A DNA stretch of 5,774 bases from assembly GCA_027451265.1 (NCBI GenBank), contig DAIDJT010000171.1, positions 1 to 5,774 of the forward strand, written 5' to 3'. The stretch's first letter is position 1; every line of letters starts with the position of its first letter. The DNA comes from Bacteroidales bacterium. Lineage in GTDB: Bacteria; Bacteroidota; Bacteroidia; Bacteroidales; VadinHA17. This document shows, one piece after another, positions 1 through 5,719 of this stretch. Under the pieces are notes generated by a model. It saw only the letters and a list, made by a program, of their open reading frames with translations, ran no database searches and had not been told where the DNA came from. The translations under genes were made by a program, and so were the position numbers.

Positions 1-689
1 AGGAAGTAGCGGTCATGGGTTATGCATATCACGGTTCCCCTGTACTGACGCAGGTGCGCCTCAAGCCACTGCACGCTCTCGGCATCAAGGTGGTTGGTAG
101 GCTCGTCAAGCAGCAGAACGTCAGGCTCGAGCAGCAGCAGCCTGCAGAGAGCCACGCGACGGCGTTCGCCTCCTGAAAGGATGTTTACCGGTGTGGAGGG
201 ATCCGGGCAGTTAAGGGCATCCATGGCGCGTTCGAGCTTATGCTCAAGATTACAGCCGTCAAGGGCATCAATCTTCTCCTGCAGCACGGCCTGCCTTGCC
301 ATAAGCTTTTCCATGGCATCAGGGTTCTCATACACCTCCGGCTCGCCAAAACGGAGATTGATCTCCTCATACTCCTTCAGCACCGAGACCACCTCCGCGG
401 CACCCTCCTCCACTATCTCGCGGACGGTCCGGCTTTCGTCCATCAGCGGATCCTGAGGCAGATGACCGACGGTATAACCCGGGGAGAAGACAACCTCGCC
501 CTGGAACTCCTTCTCGAGGCCTGCAATGATCCTCAGCAGGGTTGATTTACCCGAGCCGTTCAGACCAATTATGCCGATTTTGGCGCCAAGAAAGAATGAG
601 AGGGATATATCCTTGATTACCTGCTTGTGAGGCGGGTAACTCTTGTTAACCCGGTACATTGAAAAAATGATCTTTTTGTCGTCTGCCAT
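1..689 (-). CDS. ettA: ABC-F ATPase, EttA-type (energy-dependent translational throttle), N-terminal part
   Basis: The gene runs off the left edge; 229 complete codons from ATG at 689-687 are present, about 40% of the usual ~555 residues. It contains ABC domain 1. Walker A is GLNGSGKST at residues 42-50, the signature LSGGE is at 171-175 followed by RRRVALCRLLL, Walker B with catalytic Glu is LLLLDEP around 191-197, the D-loop is NHLDAES at 199-205, and the switch His is in THDR at 224-227. Residues about 95-155 form the Glu/Lys-rich arm insertion that separates EttA from other ABC-F proteins. The start region (FSMYRVNKSYPP, then SLSFFLGAKIGIIGLNG) follows E. coli EttA closely. EttA has no membrane domain; it binds the ribosomal E site and gates the first elongation step according to ATP/ADP. 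There is no Shine-Dalgarno sequence upstream, as is usual in Bacteroidota. Another ABC-F subfamily is unlikely, but the second ABC domain is not visible. Confidence 0.93.
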   Translation of the reverse strand, partial: MADDKKIIFSMYRVNKSYPPHKQVIKDISLSFFLGAKIGIIGLNGSGKSTLLRIIAGLEKEFQGEVVFSPGYTVGHLPQDPLMDESRTVREIVEEGAAEVVSVLKEYEEINLRFGEPEVYENPDAMEKLMARQAVLQEKIDALDGCNLEHKLERAMDALNCPDPSTPVNILSGGERRRVALCRLLLLEPDVLLLDEPTNHLDAESVQWLEAHLRQYRGTVICITHDRYF

Positions 690-707
690 GATCATAATGT
701 TAGACAA

Positions 708-715
708 CAAAAATA
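708..715 (-). promoter_or_regulatory. Bacteroidota-type -7 promoter element for ettA
   Basis: Read on the minus strand this is TATTTTTG, a perfect match to the Bacteroidota -7 consensus TAnnTTTG, ending 19 bp before the ettA start codon. A CTG stands 19 bp further upstream, where a -33 TTG would be expected, so the -33 element is only a 2-of-3 match. Transcription would begin near 700, giving a very short leader. This is inferred from consensus only. Confidence 0.45.
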
Positions 716-748
716 ATCATTTTGTCTGCCATTTCAGATTAAGACCTG

Positions 749-800
749 CAGGGTCGAACCTGACCACAAACCGGTGGTGAGCCCGGTGATCGCAAATCAC
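749..800. repeat. Cluster of three short dyads in the ettA upstream gap
   Basis: Three small inverted repeats follow each other. At 749-762 is a 14-bp palindrome with one mismatched pair (CAGG-n-TCGA-n-CCTG). At 763-778, arms ACCAC/GTGGT flank a 6-nt loop. At 786-800, arms GTGAT/ATCAC flank a 5-nt loop. None has a following T tract on either strand, so they do not look like intrinsic terminators. They could be protein-binding sites, part of the 3' untranslated region of the upstream minus-strand gene, or chance. I recognise no known RNA family. Confidence 0.3.
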
Positions 801-821
801 GCACCCATAGTGCCGGTACCC

Positions 822-909
822 TCGGACTTTCAGACCCTCAGACCCTGAGACCTTCAGACCCTGAGACCTTCAGACCTTCAGACCCTCAGACTTTCAGATC
901 CTCAGACTT
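822..909. repeat. Tandem octamer array, 11 units of 8 bp (consensus TCAGACCC/TCAGACCT)
   Basis: Eleven consecutive 8-bp units lie without interruption from 822 to 909. On the plus strand most read TCAGACCC, TCAGACCT or TCAGACTT. Variants are TGAGACCT (twice), TCAGATCC and TCGGACTT at the left edge. On the minus strand the units read GGGTCTGA or AGGTCTGA. Positions 1-2 of the minus-strand unit and its seventh base are the variable ones; the GTCT core is nearly fixed. The array begins inside the end of the 902-1327 gene, whose TGA stop lies in the unit at 902-909. Because 8 is not a multiple of 3, the TGA-bearing units place stops in successive frames. The role is unknown; slipped-strand expansion is a likely origin. 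Confidence 0.9.
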
Positions 910-1327
910 TTCCGGGGCACCCCTTTTCAAAGAGGGAGATGGTCTCCGACTGTACCAGGACCCATATAATGTACACTCCCTTGAGTGTGCCTATTGGTAC
1001 GTTGAGAAGGCCCATGGCAGCCATGATGAGAGTCAGTATCCTGGCCCATGGCTTGCAATAGAAGAGGCCCACACCACCGGCAATCATCGCTCCTCCGAAA
1101 AGGAGCATCAGTACGACAAGCGGAGTAGAAATTATACCCAGAACCTTAAGCGCGGTCGGGTCATCAACAAACTGATCAATGAATCCGAACAGGATTGCTA
1201 TTGCCAGGGCACCGAGAACAAGGAACGAACCGAAAACAATCTGCAGTATGCCTGCAATGTTGACATGTTTCTTCATCCTGTTCTCTTCAACGGTCACCAC
1301 TGTGGATGATGAGGTATTCTCTTCCAT
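902..1327 (-). CDS. Small four-helix integral membrane protein, function unknown
   Basis: This is a 141-residue hydrophobic protein. A polar N-terminus (residues 1-19) is followed by helix 1 at about 22-50, a short loop rich in Asp (DQFVDD), helix 2 at about 62-90, the positively charged motif CKPWAR at 91-96, helix 3 at about 97-112, and a short fourth helix at about 115-127. The end is QSETISLFEKG. The combination of a GG-rich second helix, KPWAR and a terminal ET-xxLF resembles a widespread family of small uncharacterised membrane proteins in Bacteroidota and Acidobacteria. I know of no assigned function. Two starts are possible: ATG at 1327, or ATG at 1276 (residue 18), which begins MKKHVNIAGI and looks more like the homologues I recall. 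The last few codons and the stop fall at the edge of an octamer repeat, so the extreme C-terminus (CPGKV) may not be conserved. Confidence 0.8.
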   Translation of the reverse strand: MEENTSSSTVVTVEENRMKKHVNIAGILQIVFGSFLVLGALAIAILFGFIDQFVDDPTALKVLGIISTPLVVLMLLFGGAMIAGGVGLFYCKPWARILTLIMAAMGLLNVPIGTLKGVYIIWVLVQSETISLFEKGCPGKV

Positions 1328-1445
1328 GATATGAATGGTTTTAGGTTTTCTGTTTTCACAATAATGACTCCAATTTAAGAAAAATGCTGCACATTACCTG
1401 CCATACTAATTGCTTACCTTTACCGTTATTTCAGAAATCTCAGCC

Positions 1446-1673
1446 ATGAAAAAATTACTATACGCCGCCTCACTGGTTATAATCGCCTGTACCTTCAGTT
1501 CATGCGAGATCCTGGGTGACGGATGCCAGGTCTGCCAGACGGTCTCCTATGAGAACGGAAACGCCATTGCCTGGGGTACAGAGGCAGAATACTGCGGACA
1601 GGACCTGCTAAACATCAAGGCAATCGCGCCCTCCACAGTGAATGGTGTCACAACCTACTGGGAGTGTCGCTGA
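1446..1673 (+). CDS. Small Cys-rich lipoprotein
   Basis: This is a 75-residue predicted lipoprotein. Lys-Lys at residues 2-3 is followed by a hydrophobic stretch at 4-16 and a lipobox-like FSSC with the lipidated Cys at 20. The mature part is about 55 residues and has four further Cys: a CxxC pair at 27 and 30 (GCQVCQTV), Cys50 in AEYCGQDL, and Cys74 as the penultimate residue in YWECR. The spacing suggests two disulfides, or a metal site, in the periplasm or outer membrane. Similar short lipoproteins with CxxC, an EAEYCG-like stretch and a terminal W-E-C are frequent in Bacteroidota and have no known function. The ATG at 1446 is chosen over the in-frame TTG at 1410 because it puts the signal peptide at the N-terminus. 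A TACCTTTA sequence at 1415-1422 is one base off TAnnTTTG, but no -33 element fits. The gene is divergent from the membrane protein at 902-1327 and appears to be transcribed alone. Confidence 0.82.
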   Translation: MKKLLYAASLVIIACTFSSCEILGDGCQVCQTVSYENGNAIAWGTEAEYCGQDLLNIKAIAPSTVNGVTTYWECR

Positions 1674-1691
1674 CATTTCTATAACGCTGAT

Positions 1692-1722
1692 TAGACGGGC
1701 ATTCCCCGCCTATTAATTTCCT
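1692..1722 (+). terminator. Weak hairpin terminator candidate after the lipoprotein gene
   Basis: TAG-A-CGGG (1692-1699) pairs with CCCG-C-CTA (1705-1712) around loop CATTC, seven pairs with one A-C mismatch, beginning 18 bp after the stop codon. The following sequence (TTAATTTCCTG) is T-rich but has no continuous T run, so termination may be inefficient. Confidence 0.35.
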
Positions 1723-1756
1723 GTTTAAAAGTTGTTGTTAATAAGTTGTTCTTAAA

Positions 1757-1784
1757 GTTGACATTTGCGGCAGAAATGTTTAAC
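1757..1784. promoter_or_regulatory. Dyad (operator-like) inside the receiver promoter spacer
   Basis: A perfect 6-bp inverted repeat, ACATTT (1761-1766) and AAATGT (1774-1779), is separated by 7 bp (GCGGCAG). Outer GTT (1757-1759) and AAC (1782-1784) extend the symmetry with a one-base offset. The dyad fills the spacer between the proposed -33 and -7 boxes, a typical position for a repressor or activator site. It could instead be chance or a DNA hairpin, and no regulator is identifiable here. Confidence 0.4.
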
Positions 1785-1788
1785 CTTG
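1758..1788 (+). promoter_or_regulatory. Promoter candidate for the receiver gene
   Basis: TTG at 1758-1760 and TAACCTTG at 1781-1788 are separated by 20 bp. This matches the Bacteroidota architecture (-33 TTG or TTTG, spacer about 19-21, -7 TAnnTTTG) with a single mismatch in the -7 box. The predicted start near 1795 would leave a leader of roughly 58 nt before the ATG at 1853. TTGACA at 1758-1763 also matches an E. coli -35, but its -10 partner would be poor. Prediction from consensus only. Confidence 0.45.
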
Positions 1789-1852
1789 TTATTCCTCGCC
1801 GGATAACTTTACGTGGAGTTCGGAAAATTAACCCCGGGTTCACTTTATAGAC

Positions 1853-2257
1853 ATGCTTAACATCACAGGCAAACGGATAGCCATTGTTGAGGACGATGCT
1901 GCATCCCTGAAGTATTATGAGACTTTGCTCAGGGAGACCGGAGCAGATGTCATTACCTATCGCAACGGGAAGGAGTTTGTCGAGGCCATTACCACAGGCA
2001 GAGAGCACTTCGACCTTGTTTTCATGGATTTTCTTGTACCGCTGGTAAACGGCATTGAATGCACAAGGGCATTCCGTCAGGTCAACCGTTCTGCGCCGGT
2101 GATTCTAATCACTGCATATTATTCCGAGCAGACCAGGAACGAAGCGTATATAGCAGGCTGTACCGAATACAATCTAAAGCCTGTTTTTCCGGATAAGATC
2201 CACCTTATCCTTGAGAAGTACCTGGCACCCCGGCCTGCGTACCAGATGTATGACTGA
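1853..2257 (+). CDS. Single-domain response regulator (CheY-like receiver)
   Basis: This 134-residue protein is one receiver (REC) domain with no DNA-binding or enzymatic output. The acidic pocket is E13-D14-D15 (IAIVEDD), and the phosphoacceptor is D59 in VFMDFLVPLVNGIE. The conserved Thr is T87 in LITAYY, and the conserved Lys is K109 in the cis-Pro motif LKP. All catalytic residues are present, so phosphorylation is expected. The usual Met-Pro after the phosphoacceptor is Val-Pro (V62-P63), and an aromatic Tyr at 89-90 follows the switch Thr. The domain ends near residue 123, leaving a short tail ending YQMYD. It resembles the receiver part of Bacteroidota hybrid histidine kinases. With no kinase in the window it is an orphan; it may relay phosphate in a phosphorelay or act by protein contact. 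It appears monocistronic, with its own candidate promoter at 1758-1788 and a strong terminator 26 bp after the stop. Confidence 0.93.
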   Translation: MLNITGKRIAIVEDDAASLKYYETLLRETGADVITYRNGKEFVEAITTGREHFDLVFMDFLVPLVNGIECTRAFRQVNRSAPVILITAYYSEQTRNEAYIAGCTEYNLKPVFPDKIHLILEKYLAPRPAYQMYD

Positions 2258-2283
2258 GAACCAGCAGGCAACAGACAATAGTG

Positions 2284-2312
2284 AAAAGGGACCCCAATTG
2301 GAGTCCCTTTTT
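2284..2312. terminator. Bidirectional intrinsic terminator between convergent genes
   Basis: AAAAGGGAC (2284-2292) pairs with GTCCCTTTT (2303-2311). A C-A mismatch, two more pairs (CC/GG) and an AATT loop close the hairpin. The plus-strand transcript ends in five U and the minus-strand transcript in four U, so it can serve both the receiver gene, 26 bp upstream, and the DUF2723 gene, whose stop lies about 90 bp away on the other side. Confidence 0.8.
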
Positions 2313-2336
2313 GCATTCAGTATCTATTTAATAACC

Positions 2337-2348
2337 TGCAGGCCTGCA
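2337..2348. repeat. 12-bp perfect palindrome
   Basis: TGCAGGCCTGCA is fully self-complementary and lies between the terminator and the end of the DUF2723 gene. It has no spacer, so as RNA it would not form a good hairpin. Possible protein site or chance. Confidence 0.4.
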
Positions 2349-2373
2349 ATCTTCATGTTATTGCCAACACTAA

Positions 2374-2401
2374 TGCCTGTTGCCTGCTGCCTCCTGCCTG
2401 T
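2374..2401. repeat. Tandem 7-bp repeat, four units of TGCCTGt
   Basis: Four units lie end to end: TGCCTGT (2374), TGCCTGC (2381), TGCCTCC (2388), TGCCTGT (2395). The array abuts the end of the DUF2723 gene: its last base, 2401, belongs to a second in-frame TAA directly after the gene's stop. It also holds the right arm of the inverted repeat that begins at 2262. Confidence 0.65.
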
Positions 2402-2403
2402 TA

Positions 2404-5400
2404 TTATTGCTGACTTAAACTGCCGTACCTGGCATATAGTTCATTATACCTGGTGTTGATCTCTTCAGCAAGGGCAGTCTCACCGTTATCAAAGCATATC
2501 CTTATGGCCTGGACCATCATCTGCAGCCCGTTGGTGATCTCAGGTCCGGCATAAGAAGCAACTGACGGCCTCTGGTCAAGCAGGTATCCTGACCGCCCGG
2601 CATAATAATCCGCAAACTTGCGTGCAAGCTCCCTTGCCTTCTCCCTGTCGCCGGTTGCAAAGCAGGCCGAGATGACATCATTAAAATAATAGTCATAGCC
2701 CAGCTTTGACACCGGGAATAGTTCAAGACACCTGTCAATGACCTGTCGTGCCCTGGCGGTATCACCTTCAGCCACGAGCGCCCTGGCAAGCCTGGCATGA
2801 TTCAGGCGTGCCCTGACAACAGTGAGGGTACGGTTATGATAATGATCGATGTAAACATCCGGGTCATTGGCACCCTTCCAGGAGAACCGGTTCATCATGT
2901 TTTCGTAGAGAATGTCAGTATCAATGCTGCCATACTCGAACCAGCTCTTGTTGACCCCCTTCACAGGTACCAGGCGGTATGCCAGCCCTTCAAGCCGGAA
3001 GTATTCCTCAAGACCCAGGGCATCCTCCGTCTGGCCGGTTACGAAATAGATCGGACGATCCCAGTCATTGTGTGCCAGTATGTCAAGTACCAGGAGCTGG
3101 TTCTTCATTATCCACGAACCCTTGAGAGTTATGTCAATATAAGGCACAATCTTGTCAGCATCCTCCGGCCTGACGGTACCATTGGCCAGTACCTTCGCGG
3201 AATCAACCGGAATGCGAATCGTGCGGGTGGGAATGTACCAGATATCTTCGCCGTACAGCTTGAGCTTTGACACTTCGCTGCCACTTGTGATGAAATTCAT
3301 CACCTCTTTTGCCGTTGCCGGTTCCTTCACCTTCTCCAGGACGGCAACCTGGTTATTGACTCCGTCATAGTACAGCTCTTTTGGCAGGCTGACGGGAAGA
3401 GGTTCGGAAGTATAGGCTTTGTACTTCATCTGGTCAATATACCAGTCAGTGTTGAGCAGCATAAGGTTGCACACCCTGACGTCAGTGCGGACACCCTCTA
3501 CCTCCTGGGCATACCAGAGGGGGAATGTATCATTGTCTCCACCCGTAAATATTATGGCATTGGGGGCGCACGTGTTGAGGTAGTTGAACGCAACATCCCT
3601 TGCCAGGTATCTCCCGGAGCGGTCATGATCATCCCAGTTCTGTGATCCCATCAGGGCGGGGACGGCAGCAAAGGCCAGGACAGAGGCAATGACTGCAGCA
3701 GGGGTCTCGCCGGCCGCCTTTCGCAGGAGTTCAAAGAGAGCCAGCACCCCGAGACCGATCCATATCGTAAAGGCGTAAAATGAAGCTGCATAGGCATAAT
3801 CGCGTTCCCGCGGCTGGTTGGGATACTGGTTCAGATAAATGACGATGGCCAGGCCTGTCATCACAAACAGCAACAACACTATCCACCAGTTGCGGACATC
3901 GCGGTTGAAGTGCCACAGGAACCCCACAAGCCCCAGCAGAAGGGGAAGAAGGTAATACTTGTTCCGTGACGGGGCATTCTTCATATCATCAGGCATACCC
4001 TTCACAGATCCGGTCCGGGGTGCATCCAGAAAGTCAATCCCTGTTATCCAGTTCCCGTTAACCGGCCCGCCGGTACTCTGAATATCGTTCTGCCTCCCGC
4101 TGAAGTTCCACATGAAGTACCGGAAATACATGAATCCCATCTGGTACCTGAACATGAACCCGAGGTTCTGGCCAAACGTCGGAACCCTCAGGGTTGTTGT
4201 CTCTCCTGTCTGGGGATCCTTTACCTTAACCGGCTTCCCGCCGGAGCCCACATAACTTTCGTACTCCCTTACATGATCCGGAGAATTACTCCACATTCTC
4301 GGGAAGATTGTCATGAACCTCTCATCATACTTCGTTATTGTTTCACGGTTGGTGATTATGTACCTGCCGCCCGAAGGATTGTAAGTAGGCTTGCCTTTGA
4401 CATAATCAGTCACCGGGGCATTGTAATATTGCCCGCGGAAAAGCGGCCGCTGGCCATACTGCTCACGGTTAAGATAATAAAGCAGCGCGAAGGGATTTGA
4501 CGGATTATTCTCATTCATCGGAGGATTTGCCGTGGACCTGATAACGATTACCGCGAAGCTCGAATAACCGATCACGATGACCAGAAGGGCAGTCATTATG
4601 GTGTTCAGAGCTGCTTTCTGCTTTGTTGAGAGAAGCCAGGCGCCATAAATAATTGCAGCCAGGAAAACCAGATTTAACAGCAATGAGCCGGTAAGCAACC
4701 ATATGCCCGACAGGAGCAGTGTTGCTCCCGCAAGGAGGAATATCCTCAGTTTGTCACTGTGTGTGAAGCTGTACCATACCGAAAGCACCAGTGCGGCAAT
4801 GAAGAGAAACATGTGGATATACATTCCGCTGTTGAACGGCAAGCCCAGGCTGTTGACGAAAAACAGCTCGAAGGCGGAGGTTACCCTGACGATGCCGGGG
4901 ATGATGCCGTACATGATAAGCACCAGCACCATTAACGACACAACCAGTGACACTGTAAAACCTTTCCAGGAGAACTCATACTTGCGGAAGTACCAGATAA
5001 AGACGATGGCAGGTATGGCAAGCAGGTTTAGCAGGTGGACGCCAATGGACAGACCCATCATGAAAGCGATCAGTATGATCCATCTGTCGGCATGGGGCTC
5101 GTCGGCCACATCTTCCCATCTCAGCATTGCCCAGAATACCACGGCAGTGAAGAGTGAAGAAGTTGCATAAACCTCTCCCTCCACTGCGGAGAACCAGAAT
5201 GTATCGGAAAAAGCGTATGCCAGCGCACCTGTCAGACCGGCACCGAGAACTGCAATGATCCTGCCGGGGGTGTAGTCAGTTTCCTCCTTGAGGAATATCC
5301 TCCGGGCAAGGTGAGTGATTGACCAGAACAGAAACAATATTGTCAGTGCGCTTGCCAGGCCTGACATGGCATTGACCATCATAGCCACCTTTGACTCATC

Positions 5401-5613
5401 GGCTCCGGCGAAATTGGAAAAGAACCTTCCCAGTATCATGAAGAAAGGAGCCCCGGGCGGGTGCCCGACCTCAAACTTGTGCGCGGAAGCAATGAACTCA
5501 CTGCAGTCCCATAGGCTCATGGTGGGCTCAATTGTCATCAGGTAGGTGAATGCCGCAACGGCAAAGACCGCCCAGCCAAGGATATTATCCCAAAGCCTGT
5601 ATTTCTTTTTCAT
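2404..5613 (-). CDS. DUF2723-family polytopic membrane protein, GT-C-like, with large periplasmic C-terminal region
   Basis: This 1069-residue protein is the usual length for the family and looks intact. Helix 1 (residues 11-28) is followed by SLWDCSEFIAS (33-43), with D36 and E39 placed like the acidic pair in the first loop of GT-C glycosyltransferases, and then HPPGAP (51-56). Further helices are near 77-100, 119-140, 151-165, 178-208, 218-240, 263-283, 289-328 (two) and 338-358. A soluble loop at about 359-550 is followed by helices near 552-569, 576-594, 606-630 and 638-655. The family motif YPNQPRERDYAY is at 597-608. The C-terminal 400 residues are soluble and carry GGDNDTFPLWYAQEVEG (691-707) and HNDWDRPIYF (848-857). 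They end in a helical, TPR-like stretch (about 930-1065). By fold it is probably a lipid-linked sugar transferase acting at the periplasmic face; I recall the family being linked to Bacteroidota protein O-glycosylation but cannot verify that here. Tandem stops TAA TAA close the gene. The start ATG at 5613 gives a Lys-rich N-terminus before helix 1. Confidence 0.92.
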   Translation of the reverse strand: MKKKYRLWDNILGWAVFAVAAFTYLMTIEPTMSLWDCSEFIASAHKFEVGHPPGAPFFMILGRFFSNFAGADESKVAMMVNAMSGLASALTILFLFWSITHLARRIFLKEETDYTPGRIIAVLGAGLTGALAYAFSDTFWFSAVEGEVYATSSLFTAVVFWAMLRWEDVADEPHADRWIILIAFMMGLSIGVHLLNLLAIPAIVFIWYFRKYEFSWKGFTVSLVVSLMVLVLIMYGIIPGIVRVTSAFELFFVNSLGLPFNSGMYIHMFLFIAALVLSVWYSFTHSDKLRIFLLAGATLLLSGIWLLTGSLLLNLVFLAAIIYGAWLLSTKQKAALNTIMTALLVIVIGYSSFAVIVIRSTANPPMNENNPSNPFALLYYLNREQYGQRPLFRGQYYNAPVTDYVKGKPTYNPSGGRYIITNRETITKYDERFMTIFPRMWSNSPDHVREYESYVGSGGKPVKVKDPQTGETTTLRVPTFGQNLGFMFRYQMGFMYFRYFMWNFSGRQNDIQSTGGPVNGNWITGIDFLDAPRTGSVKGMPDDMKNAPSRNKYYLLPLLLGLVGFLWHFNRDVRNWWIVLLLFVMTGLAIVIYLNQYPNQPRERDYAYAASFYAFTIWIGLGVLALFELLRKAAGETPAAVIASVLAFAAVPALMGSQNWDDHDRSGRYLARDVAFNYLNTCAPNAIIFTGGDNDTFPLWYAQEVEGVRTDVRVCNLMLLNTDWYIDQMKYKAYTSEPLPVSLPKELYYDGVNNQVAVLEKVKEPATAKEVMNFITSGSEVSKLKLYGEDIWYIPTRTIRIPVDSAKVLANGTVRPEDADKIVPYIDITLKGSWIMKNQLLVLDILAHNDWDRPIYFVTGQTEDALGLEEYFRLEGLAYRLVPVKGVNKSWFEYGSIDTDILYENMMNRFSWKGANDPDVYIDHYHNRTLTVVRARLNHARLARALVAEGDTARARQVIDRCLELFPVSKLGYDYYFNDVISACFATGDREKARELARKFADYYAGRSGYLLDQRPSVASYAGPEITNGLQMMVQAIRICFDNGETALAEEINTRYNELYARYGSLSQQ

Positions 5614-5719
5614 AACCGTTCTGTTTCAGTTCCGGATTTATCCGCACGAAAATAATAAGATTTTGCCGTGTACCCGTAGATATCGGCCATTTTTGGTATT
5701 TTTGGACAAACTGCCCTGC
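5614..5719. promoter_or_regulatory. Divergent intergenic region with promoter elements on both strands
   Basis: On the plus strand TATTTTTG at 5697-5704 is a perfect TAnnTTTG -7 box, 15 bp before the ATG at 5720; no TTG lies at the matching -33 distance. It is part of a 9-bp direct repeat, ATTTTTGGt/ATTTTTGGa, at 5689-5706. On the minus strand TATTTTCG (5654-5647) is one base off the same consensus and would drive the DUF2723 gene, 33 bp before its start. Neither strand has a clear Shine-Dalgarno sequence. Confidence 0.4.

Larger units (their letters stand above)
2262..2389. repeat. 13-bp inverted repeat flanking the convergent terminator
   Basis: CAGCAGGCAACAG at 2262-2274 recurs as its exact reverse complement CTGTTGCCTGCTG at 2377-2389. 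With one mismatch the match extends to 16 bp (2262-2277 and 2374-2389). The arms are 102 bp apart and enclose the hairpin terminator. The left arm starts only 5 bp after the receiver stop codon; the right arm is part of a 7-bp tandem repeat. Confidence 0.75.

Noticed and set aside
94..545. Plus-strand open frames of 120 and 101 codons
   Set aside because: They lie antisense to the clear EttA coding frame; the Ser-rich composition is what the reverse reading of its codons gives, and no family is recognisable.
741..775. tRNA-like stretch (GGGTCGAACCTG resembling a T-arm)
   Set aside because: No acceptor, D or anticodon arm can be fitted around it; the similarity is limited to the short palindrome.
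822..909. CRISPR array
   Set aside because: The units are 8 bp, directly adjacent and without spacers, and no cas gene is present.
1410..1445. Upstream TTG start for the lipoprotein gene
   Set aside because: It would add 12 residues before the Lys-Lys hydrophobic signal peptide and displace it from the N-terminus.
1691..2008. Minus-strand open frame of 105 codons
   Set aside because: It overlaps the receiver gene, whose REC residues are unmistakable, and crosses the predicted promoter; no credible product.
2337..2348. Phage or plasmid attachment site at the 12-bp palindrome
   Set aside because: No integrase, tRNA target or duplicated core is seen in the window; a palindrome alone does not support it.
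2211..2459. Plus-strand 82-codon frame across the convergent gap
   Set aside because: It spans the terminator hairpin and the repeat arrays and overlaps both flanking genes; its Cys/Pro-rich tail comes from the 7-bp repeat.
2797..3370. Plus-strand open frames of 157 and 72 codons
   Set aside because: Both are antisense shadows inside the conserved C-terminal part of the DUF2723 gene and lack any recognisable motif.
4703..5170. Plus-strand open frame of 155 codons
   Set aside because: Antisense to the transmembrane region of the DUF2723 gene; no upstream signals and no protein-like motif pattern.
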